A DNA stretch of 60,808 nucleotides, from positions 1 to 60,808 of the forward strand of contig JAIPCS010000001.1 of the NCBI GenBank assembly GCA_021738105.1. Direction: 5' to 3'. A program made the position numbers and the translations under genes. The first letter of the stretch is position 1. Every line of letters begins with the position of its first letter. The notes below the pieces were generated by a model. The model did not search any database. It saw only the letters and a program-made list of their open reading frames with translations, and was not told the origin of the DNA. The stretch comes from Sulfuritalea sp. (GTDB lineage Bacteria; Pseudomonadota; Gammaproteobacteria; Burkholderiales; Rhodocyclaceae). Positions 7,437 through 16,760 of this stretch are shown here, piece by piece.

Positions 7437-8360
7437 ATGAATTCTGGCAAGAACACGATAACGCTATATCAAATATTGAATCTGCTGACCAAAGGCTGGC
7501 GCTGGAATCTTGGTGGAGCGGCGATGGGCGTATTTGTTGCCGCAGGATTTCTTGCTGTCACGCCGCCACAATTTGAAGCTGTAGCCTTGGTTCAAGTCGG
7601 TCATGTAGGGCAGCTAGGAAAGCTGATACTGCTCGGGCATGTCGGTCAGTTGGTTCAGTCTGGGCAGATGACGGTGGCGCCGGTGGAGTCGCTGGCGCGA
7701 GTCGTTGAACGAGTTATGCTTCCGAGCTTTAGAGATAACATAATAATCAAGTCGGGATGGGTTGGCGAAAGCAGAGGAAGTGTATTCCGCGCATCGTTAA
7801 GTGCGAGAGTTTCGAAAAGCAACGACCTTATCGAGCTTCGCGTGAATGGTCTAAGTCGAGACGAGGCCATTGATTCGGTAAAAGTCACTATTGACCATTT
7901 GGCTGCGTTACACAGGATCGTCGCTCAACCTCTAATTGAGAATCTCCGGGCTGAGCTTCTTGAGATTTCAGCAGAAGCAAAGGAAACAGAGAGGGCCTTG
8001 ATTAAAATGGATCAGTCCTCCCAATTGCTGAAACAGGAGGCACCTCAACGAGACAATCTTGCCGTGCTGGTTCTTTCCGAGCACATCAAAGCCGAAAAGA
8101 AAAGCCGCCTCAAGGAACTGCAGCGCGAAGAAAAACAGTATCGCGAGTGGATTGCTCCAGCAGGCAGAGCCGTTACAGCTTTGATTGCAGAACCCTCAGT
8201 TTCTGAAAACCCTGTTTTCCCCAATACGAAAAGGACTTTGTCACTCGGAGTTTTGAGCGGCTTTTTTCTTGGGTTTTTTAGTTTTGCTTTTCAGCGAATG
8301 CGACGAAATTCCTCAGTAAGTTCACCGTCAAATTATACGCAGCCCGAAGAGAGCGAGTAG
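7437..8360 (+). CDS. Wzz/chain-length-determinant-like inner-membrane protein
   Basis: A 307-residue protein with an N-terminal membrane segment (LGGAAMGVFVAAGFLAV, about residues 27-43), a long periplasmic helical region (residues 150-240) and a second membrane segment near residues 268-288. This is the topology of Wzz polysaccharide co-polymerases, which set O-antigen or capsule chain length. NPVFPNTKRTLSLGVLSGFFLG is the usual proline-containing lead-in to the second segment. A short internal repeat (GHVGQL twice, residues 59-72) is odd for the family. Its codon usage is more AT-rich than the genes before it. It opens the export part of the island. Confidence 0.8.
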   Translation: MNSGKNTITLYQILNLLTKGWRWNLGGAAMGVFVAAGFLAVTPPQFEAVALVQVGHVGQLGKLILLGHVGQLVQSGQMTVAPVESLARVVERVMLPSFRDNIIIKSGWVGESRGSVFRASLSARVSKSNDLIELRVNGLSRDEAIDSVKVTIDHLAALHRIVAQPLIENLRAELLEISAEAKETERALIKMDQSSQLLKQEAPQRDNLAVLVLSEHIKAEKKSRLKELQREEKQYREWIAPAGRAVTALIAEPSVSENPVFPNTKRTLSLGVLSGFFLGFFSFAFQRMRRNSSVSSPSNYTQPEESE

Positions 8361-8647
8361 GGTGCGTTAGCTGGTTAGGCGCATGTCGAGGTTCTAATTT
8401 TGATTCATACGCTTCCGCACCATATTCGTTCAAGAGTGTTTATACCGCAACAGTGATGGCAGAGATTGCAAGGCGGCCGCTACCCCGGCACCCAATTCCG
8501 ATAGTCTGCCTTTGTATGGGCCATTCAGCAGTTTTTTCGAAGAGCGGGTAGCGCATCGAATGACGACCTAGGCATTGTCAGCCCGCGCAGATACGGGCCT
8601 CGCCTGAATAGCCAGCGAACATTCTACGGAGCTCAGATTTTTTTGGT
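8361..8647. other. Intergenic stretch with no recognised feature
   Basis: This 287-base gap between the Wzz-like and ABC transporter genes holds no convincing open frame, terminator hairpin or RNA gene. It ends in a T-rich run just before the transporter start, where no strong ribosome binding site is visible. Confidence 0.6.
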
Positions 8648-10474
8648 ATGAAGGACTTGCGAGAATCCTGGTACTTGCTTTCAAGCGATCAACGGCGTGC
8701 CGCGCTAGTTTTGATCGGCTTGATGCTGATCGGCATGGTGCTGGAGACCCTGGGAATAGGGCTGGTAATTCCAGCACTGGCGTTGATGACGCAAGATGAC
8801 TTGGCAACAAAGTATCCAATTATTGAGCCATGGTTGAACGGCATTGGCAATCCAAGTCAGGAGAAATTGGTTGTCGGCGGCATGATAGTTTTGGTCGTGG
8901 TGTATGTTGTAAAAGCGGTATTCCTAGGCTTTCTCGCATGGTGGCAGGCACGCTTCACTTTCGCCCTATTGGTCGATGTTTCCCAGCGACTCTACACGGG
9001 GTACTTGAGGCAGCCATACATGTTTCATCTGGAGCGCAATTCAGCGCAACTAATTCGCAACATCCTGGGGCAGGTTGATGAACTGAGGGGTGTGATTCAT
9101 ACCGGCCTCTCATTGGTTGCAGAAGCTCTAGTCTTGTTTAGCATTTTGATTCTGCTGGTTGTAGTTGAGCCAATAGGCACATTGCTTGTCGCAAGTACAC
9201 TGGGTTTTGCGGGATGGGCGTTCCAGAAGTTAACGGGTGAACGAATACTTCGCTGGGGCGTCTTGCGTCAAAATCACGAAGAATCGCGCCTCAAGCAGGT
9301 GCAGCATGGGCTTGGTGCCGCAAAAGATGTTAAGTTGCTTGGTCGAGAAGAAGACTTTCTTGCTCAATACCAGTTTCACACTATGAGCAACGCGAAGGTC
9401 GGCGAATTAGGGACAACACTACAGGCGTTTCCCAGACTTTGGATTGAGTTGCTCGCTATTACCGCATTGGCGGTTTTAGTTGTGGTTATGATAGGTCAGG
9501 GCAAATCCCTTCCATATTTACTACCCACACTCGGGCTCTTTGCCGCAGCTGCTTTCCGCCTCCTGCCGTCTCTTAACCGAATCCTGAACGCATTTCAATC
9601 CATACGCTATTCGTCCCCCGTTATTGGCAATCTGGCCAGCGAACTGCGGTTGATCGATGCGACTGATACTCCAGGGCGGAGCCCTCCATTGGCGTTTGAG
9701 CGAACCTTGGAAATGGCCAACGTGTGCTTCACCTACCCTTCTGCGAATAAGCCGGTACTAAGTAGCGTGAGTGTCAGGATAGAAAAAGGCACTGCGGTTG
9801 GATTCATTGGAACAACAGGTGCAGGCAAAAGCACCTTGGTTGATATTCTTTTGGGCCTCTTTACACCGTGCAGCGGGGTTGTGCTTTTGGATGGTATCGA
9901 CATCAACACAAATCTTCGTGGCTGGCAAGATCAGATCGGTTATGTCTCGCAATCCATTTTTCTTACGGACGACACACTGCGCCGCAACATTGCGTTCGGT
10001 TTAGCGAGCGAACAGATAGACGAAGATTCAGTTCTGCGAGCGGTTCGCGAGGCCCAGTTGAGCGATTTCGTAAAGGATCTCCCGCAAGGAATTGATACTG
10101 TTGTTGGAGAACGTGGCGTTCGCCTATCGGGCGGACAGCGTCAGCGTATTGGTATTGCTCGTGCGCTATATCACGATCCCGCGGTATTGGTTCTCGATGA
10201 GGCAACCAGTTCGCTTGATACCACTACAGAACGAGGCGTCATGGACGCCATACAATTTCTTCATGGGAAAAAGACACTCATCGTTGTGGCACACCGATTA
10301 AGTACAGTTGAACAATGTGATCGTTTGTATCGTCTCGAAAAAGGACGTGTGATCGAGGAGGGCAGTGCAACGAGTGTTCTAGCCTCGATGGCAACTCGCT
10401 TAGCAGGTGACGGTCAAGGTTTACCTGCGAGGGCCGAAGGACAGTCCAACCTGTCGATCGAGCGCAATTCATGA
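8648..10474 (+). CDS. ABC transporter, membrane and ATPase domains fused (PglK/MsbA-type flippase)
   Basis: A 608-residue half-transporter. Six membrane helices occupy about residues 20-330. The ATPase domain has Walker A GTTGAGKST, signature LSGGQRQRIGIARAL and Walker B VLVLDEATSSLD. The layout is that of PglK and MsbA, which flip lipid-linked glycans or lipid A across the inner membrane. Its position between a Wzz-like gene and legB, whose start overlaps its stop by four bases, suggests it exports a lipid-linked oligosaccharide made here. The actual substrate cannot be read from sequence. Confidence 0.9.
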   Translation: MKDLRESWYLLSSDQRRAALVLIGLMLIGMVLETLGIGLVIPALALMTQDDLATKYPIIEPWLNGIGNPSQEKLVVGGMIVLVVVYVVKAVFLGFLAWWQARFTFALLVDVSQRLYTGYLRQPYMFHLERNSAQLIRNILGQVDELRGVIHTGLSLVAEALVLFSILILLVVVEPIGTLLVASTLGFAGWAFQKLTGERILRWGVLRQNHEESRLKQVQHGLGAAKDVKLLGREEDFLAQYQFHTMSNAKVGELGTTLQAFPRLWIELLAITALAVLVVVMIGQGKSLPYLLPTLGLFAAAAFRLLPSLNRILNAFQSIRYSSPVIGNLASELRLIDATDTPGRSPPLAFERTLEMANVCFTYPSANKPVLSSVSVRIEKGTAVGFIGTTGAGKSTLVDILLGLFTPCSGVVLLDGIDINTNLRGWQDQIGYVSQSIFLTDDTLRRNIAFGLASEQIDEDSVLRAVREAQLSDFVKDLPQGIDTVVGERGVRLSGGQRQRIGIARALYHDPAVLVLDEATSSLDTTTERGVMDAIQFLHGKKTLIVVAHRLSTVEQCDRLYRLEKGRVIEEGSATSVLASMATRLAGDGQGLPARAEGQSNLSIERNS

Positions 10475-11469
10475 GAAAGGTACTAGTCACTGGTGCAGAT
10501 GGCTTTATTGGGTCACACTTAACTGAAAGTCTCGTTCGCCAAGGATATGAAGTGATGGCGTTCTGCCTATACAACTCCTTCAACACTTGGGGCTGGCTGG
10601 ATCATTGCGCACCCGACGTCAAGGGCCAGTTCGAGGTATTCGCCGGCGACATTCGGGATCCCTATGGAGTGAGGGAAGCCATGAAGGGTTGCGATGCCGT
10701 TCTTCATCTGGCAGCCCTGATCGCCATACCCTTTTCTTACTACTCCCCGGACACCTACGTCGATACCAACGTCAAGGGCACGCTCAACGTTCTGCAGGCG
10801 GCACGGGAACTGGGTGTGAGCAGGCTGATCCAAACGTCGACCAGTGAAGTCTACGGCACCGCGCGCTTTGTGCCGATAACCGAAGAGCATCCCTTGCAGG
10901 GTCAGTCGCCATACTCCGCCACAAAGATCGCCGCAGATCAGTTGGCATACTCTTTCTACGCCTCCTTTGGCCTGCCGGTGGTGATCGCCCGCCCCTTCAA
11001 CACCTATGGTCCGCGCCAGTCGGCCCGTGCCGTGATCCCCACCATCATCACCCAGATCGCCAGCGGCCGGCGCAAGATCAATCTGGGTGCCGTTTCGCCA
11101 ACGCGCGACTTCAGTTTCGTGCAGGACACCGTCGCCGGGTTCATGGCAGCACTGGATTCCGACCAGGCCCTGGGCGAGGTCGTCAACTTCGGCAGCAACT
11201 TTGAAATCTCCATTGGCGACACGGCCCGGCTGATAGCCGAAGCCATGAACACCGAGATAGAGATCGTTACCGACGAAGCCCGTCTGCGCCCGGCGGATTC
11301 CGAAGTCGAACGCCTGTGGGCCGACAACTCCAGGGCTAGACAGTTCTTCGACTGGCAACCGGCCTATGCCGGCCGCGAAGGTTTCCGGCGCGGCCTGGCT
11401 GAAACCGCCGAGTGGTTCGCCCGACCTGAAAACCTGCGCGGTTACAAGGCCGATATCTACAATCTATGA
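10471..11469 (+). CDS. legB: NAD-dependent sugar-nucleotide 4,6-dehydratase LegB
   Basis: A 332-residue extended SDR. The cofactor loop is GADGFIGSHL near residue 8; TSTSEVYG and the catalytic YSATK (Tyr-x3-Lys) follow. In Campylobacter LegB dehydrates GDP-GlcNAc in the first committed step to legionaminic acid. The N-terminus (FNTWGWLD) and C-terminus (YKADIYNL) are those of this subfamily. It starts inside the transporter's stop and its own stop overlaps legC, beginning a run of four-base overlaps that continues through ptmE. Confidence 0.93.
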   Translation: MRKVLVTGADGFIGSHLTESLVRQGYEVMAFCLYNSFNTWGWLDHCAPDVKGQFEVFAGDIRDPYGVREAMKGCDAVLHLAALIAIPFSYYSPDTYVDTNVKGTLNVLQAARELGVSRLIQTSTSEVYGTARFVPITEEHPLQGQSPYSATKIAADQLAYSFYASFGLPVVIARPFNTYGPRQSARAVIPTIITQIASGRRKINLGAVSPTRDFSFVQDTVAGFMAALDSDQALGEVVNFGSNFEISIGDTARLIAEAMNTEIEIVTDEARLRPADSEVERLWADNSRARQFFDWQPAYAGREGFRRGLAETAEWFARPENLRGYKADIYNL

Positions 11470-12653
11470 ACGCCGTGGCAGATTCCCTTACTCTGTCCCA
11501 GCAACTGGTTTCCGCGATTCGCACGGTTGTCGGGCCGGGGCCCGTTGCCCTGCACGAACCAAGCTTCAGCGGCAATGAGTGGCAGTACCTCAAGGAATGC
11601 CTCGACTCCACTTACGTCTCTTCGGTCGGCAAGTTCGTGGATCGTTTCGAGGCCGACCTGGCAGCCTTTACCGGCGCCCGTTACGCGGTTGCCGTGGTCA
11701 ATGGCACGGCCGCACTGCATATTGCGTTGAAACTTGCGGGCGTCAAACCCGATGACGAAGTTCTGATTCCCGCGCTCACTTTTGTTGCCACAGCAAATGC
11801 CGTCACTTATTGCGGCGCCGTGGCGCATCTCGTCGATAGCGAGGAACGTACCCTCGGCGTGGATGCAGCAAGCTTGCGAGCCTATCTCGGCAGCCGCACT
11901 GAGCAACGCGCCGGCCAGTGCATCAACCGCGACACCGGAAAAGTCATTCGAGCCCTTGTTCCCATGCACACCTTCGGTCATCCAGCGAACATGGATGCGC
12001 TGCTGGCGGTGGCGCATGACTTCGGCCTTGCACTGGTTGAAGATGCCGCCGAATCGCTGGGCAGCTATTGCGACGGGCGGCATACAGGCACCTTCGGTAT
12101 GATGGGTACGCTGAGTTTCAATGGCAACAAGACCATTACCACGGGCGGCGGCGGAGCAATACTGACCAACGACGAAGGGCTTGCACGCCATGCCAAGCAT
12201 CTAACGACGACGGCCAAGATACCCCACACTTGGGAATACCGGCACGACGAGATCGGCTACAACTATCGCCTGCCCAACCTGAATGCGGCCCTGGGCTGCG
12301 CGCAGATGGAACAACTCACCGGCATGCTGGTCGCAAAAAGGAAGTTGTTTCAACGCTACAGCGCAGCGCTTGCGAGTGTCGCGGGCGTGAAACTGGTGGC
12401 AGAGCCCGCGCAATGCCGAAGCAACTACTGGCTGCAGACGCTGCTGCTCGATGCCGCGCAAGCCGATCAGAGTGATGCCATATTGGCGGCGACCAATGAA
12501 GAAGGCCTGATGACGCGCCCGGCGTGGGTTCTGATGCACGAACTGTTGCCGTTCGCGGATTGCCCACGGATGGACCTGAAGGGTGCCCTATCCTTGGCGC
12601 AGCGTCTGATCAACATTCCCAGCAGTTCCCGGCTTGTGCAGGTGGCCTCGTGA
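11466..12653 (+). CDS. legC: Legionaminic-pathway PLP aminotransferase LegC
   Basis: A 395-residue DegT/DnrJ/EryC1-type aminotransferase that adds the 4-amino group to the keto sugar made by LegB. The PLP lysine lies in SFNGNKTITTGGGGAIL, with the cofactor-binding VEDAAESLGS upstream. The N-terminus LHEPSFSGNEWQYLKECLDS is characteristic of the LegC group. It overlaps legB and the acetyltransferase gene by four bases each, so the enzymes are translated together. Confidence 0.93.
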   Translation: MNAVADSLTLSQQLVSAIRTVVGPGPVALHEPSFSGNEWQYLKECLDSTYVSSVGKFVDRFEADLAAFTGARYAVAVVNGTAALHIALKLAGVKPDDEVLIPALTFVATANAVTYCGAVAHLVDSEERTLGVDAASLRAYLGSRTEQRAGQCINRDTGKVIRALVPMHTFGHPANMDALLAVAHDFGLALVEDAAESLGSYCDGRHTGTFGMMGTLSFNGNKTITTGGGGAILTNDEGLARHAKHLTTTAKIPHTWEYRHDEIGYNYRLPNLNAALGCAQMEQLTGMLVAKRKLFQRYSAALASVAGVKLVAEPAQCRSNYWLQTLLLDAAQADQSDAILAATNEEGLMTRPAWVLMHELLPFADCPRMDLKGALSLAQRLINIPSSSRLVQVAS

Positions 12654-13279
12654 AAAGGCCCGGCATGATCCTCCTCGGTGCGGGGGGGCACGCACATGCC
12701 TGCGTTGACGTCATCGAACAGCATGGCCGGTACGAAATTGCCGGCTTGGTAGGGATGCCGGAAGAAGCGAACTCCACAAGCCTGGGGTATTCCGTAATCG
12801 CTTCCGACCGCGATCTCCCCGAGTTGACCAAGGCCTGCCGGTATGCACTGGTCACGGTAGGACAGATCGGCTCTGCGGAGAACCGCATGCGCCTCTACCG
12901 CCTTGCCGCTGAGCAGGGATTTGAATTGCCAGCCATTGTTTCACCCCTTGCCTATGTTTCCCGCCACGCCGTCATCGGCGCTGGGACCATTGTGATGCAC
13001 GGCGCCATAATCAATGCCGGCGCCCGGCTGGGCAACAACTGCATTGTCAATACAAGGGCACTGGTGGAACACGATGCGACAATCGAAGATCACTGCCACA
13101 TCTCCACCGGAGCCATTCTCAACGGCAACGTCCGCTTGGGCGCGGGCAGCTTTGTCGGCAGCAGCAGCACGATCAGGGAAGGTGTTGCGCTCGGGAAGGC
13201 CTGTATTGTGGGGATGGGCGTAGCGGTGCGGCACGATCAGCCCGATGGCGCCCGATTTGTCGGCAAGGGCAAGCCATGA
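12650..13279 (+). CDS. legH: NeuD/PglD-type sugar O/N-acetyltransferase, probable LegH
   Basis: A 209-residue protein with an N-terminal Rossmann-like domain (MILLGAGGHAHACVDVIEQ) and a left-handed beta-helix of hexapeptide repeats from about residue 95 to the end. This is the PglD/NeuD/LegH architecture. Here it most likely acetylates the 4-amino group of the trideoxy sugar before LegG acts. The GTG at 12650 is the start because it overlaps the legC stop (GTGA) and gives the family length. Confidence 0.88.
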   Translation: MKRPGMILLGAGGHAHACVDVIEQHGRYEIAGLVGMPEEANSTSLGYSVIASDRDLPELTKACRYALVTVGQIGSAENRMRLYRLAAEQGFELPAIVSPLAYVSRHAVIGAGTIVMHGAIINAGARLGNNCIVNTRALVEHDATIEDHCHISTGAILNGNVRLGAGSFVGSSSTIREGVALGKACIVGMGVAVRHDQPDGARFVGKGKP

Positions 13280-14283
13280 CCACGCGAACCCTCATCATTG
13301 CCGAAGCCGGCGTCAACCATAACGGCGACTTGGCCCTGGCCAGAAAGTTGATCGATGTCGCCGCCGAAGCCGGTGCGGATCTGGTCAAATTTCAGACATT
13401 CAGCGCCGACCGCCTGGTCACACGCACCGCAGCCAAGGCTGATTACCAGAACAGGACAACGGACAGCAAGGAATCCCAGCACGAAATGCTGCGCCGCCTG
13501 GAACTCACCACCGAAATGCACGAAGAGCTCCTCGCGCACTGCGTAGCGTGCGGCATCGGGTTTTTCTCGACCGGCTTTGACATCGAGAGCGTTGATCTCC
13601 TGGTCGGGCTGGGACAGGATCGGTTCAAGATTCCGTCGGGAGAGATTACCAATCTGCCTTACCTGCGCCATATAGGCCGCATGGGCAAGCCCGTCATCCT
13701 GTCTACAGGCATGGCTGACATGGAAGAAATCCAGGCAGCCATTAATGCCCTGGAAGCAGCCGGCACGCCAAGGACAAATGTCACGGTATTGCATTGCACG
13801 ACCGAATACCCCACTCCCATGGCCGAGGTCAACCTGCGCGCCATGTTGAGCATCCAGAAAGCCTTTGGCCTAGAGGTCGGATATTCAGACCATACGCGTG
13901 GAATTGAAGTGGCGATTGCCGCTGTCGCCTTGGGGGCCACGGTCATCGAAAAGCACTTCACTCTTGATCGCAACCTGCCCGGGCCCGACCACAAGGCCAG
14001 CCTTGAGCCGGAAGAGCTCAAAGCCATGGTGGCAGCCATACGCAACATCGAGATTGCCCTGGGTGACGGCATCAAGCGGCTCACCCCGAGCGAAGCCGGA
14101 AACAGACCAGTTGCCAGAAAGTCGCTGGTGGCCAGTCGAGGCATAAGAAAAGGTGAGGTGTTCAGCGTCGAGAACGTCACGGCGAAGCGGCCCGGAACCG
14201 GAATCTCGCCGATGCGATGGGATACAGTCATCGACCGGCATGCGCCCCGCGATTTTTCCCAAGACGAGTTGATCGAACTGTGA
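13276..14283 (+). CDS. legI: Legionaminic acid synthase (NeuB family)
   Basis: A 335-residue sialic-acid-synthase homologue that condenses PEP with 2,4-diacetamido-2,4,6-trideoxymannose. The TIM barrel contains IIAEAGVNHNG, VKFQTF, FKIPSGE, LHCTTEYP, GYSDHT and EKHFTLD. A C-terminal antifreeze-like SAF domain (SLVASRGIRKGEVFSVENVTAKRPG) is intact. Its place between legH and legG identifies the substrate. It is clearly different from the second NeuB-type protein at 32115. Confidence 0.94.
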   Translation: MTTRTLIIAEAGVNHNGDLALARKLIDVAAEAGADLVKFQTFSADRLVTRTAAKADYQNRTTDSKESQHEMLRRLELTTEMHEELLAHCVACGIGFFSTGFDIESVDLLVGLGQDRFKIPSGEITNLPYLRHIGRMGKPVILSTGMADMEEIQAAINALEAAGTPRTNVTVLHCTTEYPTPMAEVNLRAMLSIQKAFGLEVGYSDHTRGIEVAIAAVALGATVIEKHFTLDRNLPGPDHKASLEPEELKAMVAAIRNIEIALGDGIKRLTPSEAGNRPVARKSLVASRGIRKGEVFSVENVTAKRPGTGISPMRWDTVIDRHAPRDFSQDELIEL

Positions 14284-15461
14284 ATCGAAAGATTTGTGTA
14301 GTCACAGGCACGCGAGCTGAATACGGCTTGCTGCGATGGGTAATGCAGGGCATCAAGGACGATCCGGATCTGACGTTGCAGATTGTTGCCACTGGAATGC
14401 ATCTTTCGCCGGAGTTCGGTCTGACGTATAGAGAGATCGAACTAGACGGGTTTCGGATCGACCGCAAGGTGGAAATGCTAACGAGTTCCGATACGTCGGT
14501 CGGCATTGCGAAGTCCATGGGGCTGGGCCTGATTGGCTTTGCCGATGCATTGAACGACCTGAAGCCAGACCTGATCGTTGTGCTTGGCGATCGATTCGAG
14601 ATCTTCTCGGCGGTTGCCGCGGCGCTGGTCGCGCGGATACCGGTAGCCCATTTGCACGGTGGGGAAACTACCGAAGGCGCATTTGATGAGGCGCTGCGGC
14701 ACTCTATCACCAAGATGTCGCATCTGCATTTTGTGGCAGTTGCAGAATACAGACAGCGTGTGATTCAATTGGGCGAGCAGCCCGAGTGCGTGTTCTTGGT
14801 GGGCGGCCTTGGTGTCGACAATATTAGGCGCTTGGAGCTTCTTACCAGAGCAGAGCTTGAGGTTTCGCTTGGCTTCAAGCTTGGCCAAAGAAACTTGCTA
14901 ATTACCTTTCACCCGGTCACGCTTGAGCCGACAACTGCTGCAAGCCAGATGACAGAACTGCTGTCAGTCTTGACGGAGCTACAGGATACGCAACTTATTT
15001 TTACTCTGCCGAACGCAGATACCGAGGGCCGGGCGCTGATCCGGATGGTGGAACAGTTTGTTGCACAGCACCGCAATGCCTGCGTCTTCACCTCTCTTGG
15101 GCAGCTGCGCTACTTGTCGTGCATAGCCCATGTCGATGGAGTGGTAGGCAATTCCTCAAGCGGCATGGCTGAGGTTCCTAGCTTTAAAAAAGGTACTATC
15201 AACATTGGTGATCGCCAGCGGGGTCGATTGCAGGCAGCAAGTGTGATTAATTGTGAACCGAGTCGGCAGAGTATCGCGACTGCCATCGAAAGGCTTTACG
15301 ACACCGATTTTCAGGCGAGTTTGAACTCCGTACGAAATCCCTACGGTGAGGGTGGCGCAAGTGAGCGCGTTGTCAAAATCCTAAAGAACTATTCGATTGA
15401 TGACGTGGTGAAAAAGGTCTTTTATGATTTACCTAATGCTGAATTGCGGCTCAATACGTGA
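14280..15461 (+). CDS. legG: Hydrolysing sugar-nucleotide 2-epimerase LegG (NeuC family)
   Basis: A 393-residue GT-B-fold epimerase that releases the nucleotide and inverts C2 to give the free manno-configured trideoxy sugar used by LegI. It begins with the family motif VVTGTRAEYGLL, then shows LGDRFEIFSAV, HLHGGE and the C-terminal GNSSSGMAEVPSFKKGTINIGDRQRGR. The GTG at 14280 overlaps the legI stop; an in-frame extension upstream would duplicate coding inside legI and lacks family support. Confidence 0.93.
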   Translation: MNRKICVVTGTRAEYGLLRWVMQGIKDDPDLTLQIVATGMHLSPEFGLTYREIELDGFRIDRKVEMLTSSDTSVGIAKSMGLGLIGFADALNDLKPDLIVVLGDRFEIFSAVAAALVARIPVAHLHGGETTEGAFDEALRHSITKMSHLHFVAVAEYRQRVIQLGEQPECVFLVGGLGVDNIRRLELLTRAELEVSLGFKLGQRNLLITFHPVTLEPTTAASQMTELLSVLTELQDTQLIFTLPNADTEGRALIRMVEQFVAQHRNACVFTSLGQLRYLSCIAHVDGVVGNSSSGMAEVPSFKKGTINIGDRQRGRLQAASVINCEPSRQSIATAIERLYDTDFQASLNSVRNPYGEGGASERVVKILKNYSIDDVVKKVFYDLPNAELRLNT

Positions 15462-16507
15462 ACTCATCTGAAGAGTTCTGGCGCCAGGCCGTCCTTCCCT
15501 CAAATGCCAACATAAGGCAGGCGATACACAACCTTAATCAGGTCGCGGTCAAGATTGTCTTAGTGGGCAATGAGGCGGGCGAGCTAGAGGGCACGATATC
15601 TGACGGCGACATTCGGCGCGGCTTGCTAAAGGGCCTGGATCTTGATAGCCCGATTGCAAGTATCATCCATCGCAACGCGCTGGTAGTGCCGCCTGAGATG
15701 GGGCGCGACATGGTTATGCAACTTATGGTCGCGAATAAAATTCAACAAATCCCGGTGGTCGATGAACACCGTCGCGTTGTCGGCTTGCATCTCTGGGATG
15801 AAGTCAGCACGCCGCCAACGCGGTCCAACGTGATGGTCATCATGGCCGGCGGAATGGGAACTCGGCTGCGTCCGCACACGGAAAACTGTCCCAAACCCAT
15901 GTTGTCCGTTGCGGGGAAACCGATGCTGGAGCACATCATCGAGCGGGCCAAGTTGGAGGGCTTCAGCCACTTCGTGCTTGCCATTCATTACTTGGGCCAC
16001 ATGGTTGAGGGCTATTTTGCTGACGGTGAACGCTTGGGCGTGCGGATCGATTACCTGCGCGAGCAGACTCCACTAGGAACGGCTGGTGCGCTAGGGTTAC
16101 TCAATCCACGACCAGAAGCCACTTTTGTAGTTACCAATGGCGATGTTATTACAGACATACGTTACGGCGAACTGCTGGATTTTCATGTCCGCCACAACGC
16201 AGCCGCTACTATGGCCGTGCGAGTGCACGAATGGCAGCATCCCTTTGGGGTAGTGCAGACTCAAGGCGTCGAAATTATTGGTTTCGAGGAAAAACCTGTG
16301 GCGCGCAGCCATATTAATGCGGGCGTCTATGCACTTCACCCAGACGCCTTGAATTTGTTGAGCGGCGATACCCATTGCGACATGCCAACGCTGTTCGAGC
16401 GCCTCCTGGCGGAGTCGAAACGCACGGTTGCGTATCCGATGCACGAGCCATGGCTAGACGTGGGGAGGCCGGATGATTTGGTGGCGGTTCGGGCAAAGTC
16501 ATCCTAA
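15458..16507 (+). CDS. ptmE: CBS-domain nucleotidyltransferase PtmE (GlcN-1-P guanylyltransferase type)
   Basis: A 349-residue fusion. Two N-terminal CBS repeats (about residues 15-115, with TISDGDIRRGLL and IPVVDEHRRVVG) are followed by a nucleotidyltransferase domain starting MVIMAGGMGTRLRPHTENCPKPML. The Campylobacter homologue PtmE makes GDP-glucosamine for the legionaminic pathway, which explains why this set uses GDP-linked intermediates. The CBS pair probably senses a nucleotide. It is the last gene in the chain of four-base overlaps begun at legB. Confidence 0.88.
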   Translation: MNSSEEFWRQAVLPSNANIRQAIHNLNQVAVKIVLVGNEAGELEGTISDGDIRRGLLKGLDLDSPIASIIHRNALVVPPEMGRDMVMQLMVANKIQQIPVVDEHRRVVGLHLWDEVSTPPTRSNVMVIMAGGMGTRLRPHTENCPKPMLSVAGKPMLEHIIERAKLEGFSHFVLAIHYLGHMVEGYFADGERLGVRIDYLREQTPLGTAGALGLLNPRPEATFVVTNGDVITDIRYGELLDFHVRHNAAATMAVRVHEWQHPFGVVQTQGVEIIGFEEKPVARSHINAGVYALHPDALNLLSGDTHCDMPTLFERLLAESKRTVAYPMHEPWLDVGRPDDLVAVRAKSS

Positions 16508-16571
16508 GTGACAAAGAACCTTTTCCAGTATGCAGCTGTCTAGCAGATTTTTTTTGAATAGGGAGTACGCA

Positions 16572-16760
16572 ATGAACAAACTGCTCAAAGGCAACTTTGA
16601 TGTTAAGCGCAAGGTCGAAGTGGCTGAAAACGGAAGCGAAGAGACTGCTCTTGCAAACGAGTTTAGAAGAAAGGCCCTCGAGTCGATCGGCGGCAGCATG
16701 GTTTTTGTCGAGCGCGAGAAGCTCTTTTGGGAAGATACTGATTCGGCGGAAGGAAAATGA
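16572..16760 (+). CDS. Small protein of 62 residues, unknown
   Basis: A short acidic/basic protein with no recognised domain, starting MNKLLKGNFDVKRK and ending EDTDSAEGK. GGGAG seven bases before the ATG is a reasonable ribosome binding site. The stop overlaps the start of the Maf-type gene by four bases, the same coupling seen throughout this operon, which is the main reason to believe it is real. It could be an accessory factor or chaperone for flagellin glycosylation. Confidence 0.6.
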   Translation: MNKLLKGNFDVKRKVEVAENGSEETALANEFRRKALESIGGSMVFVEREKLFWEDTDSAEGK

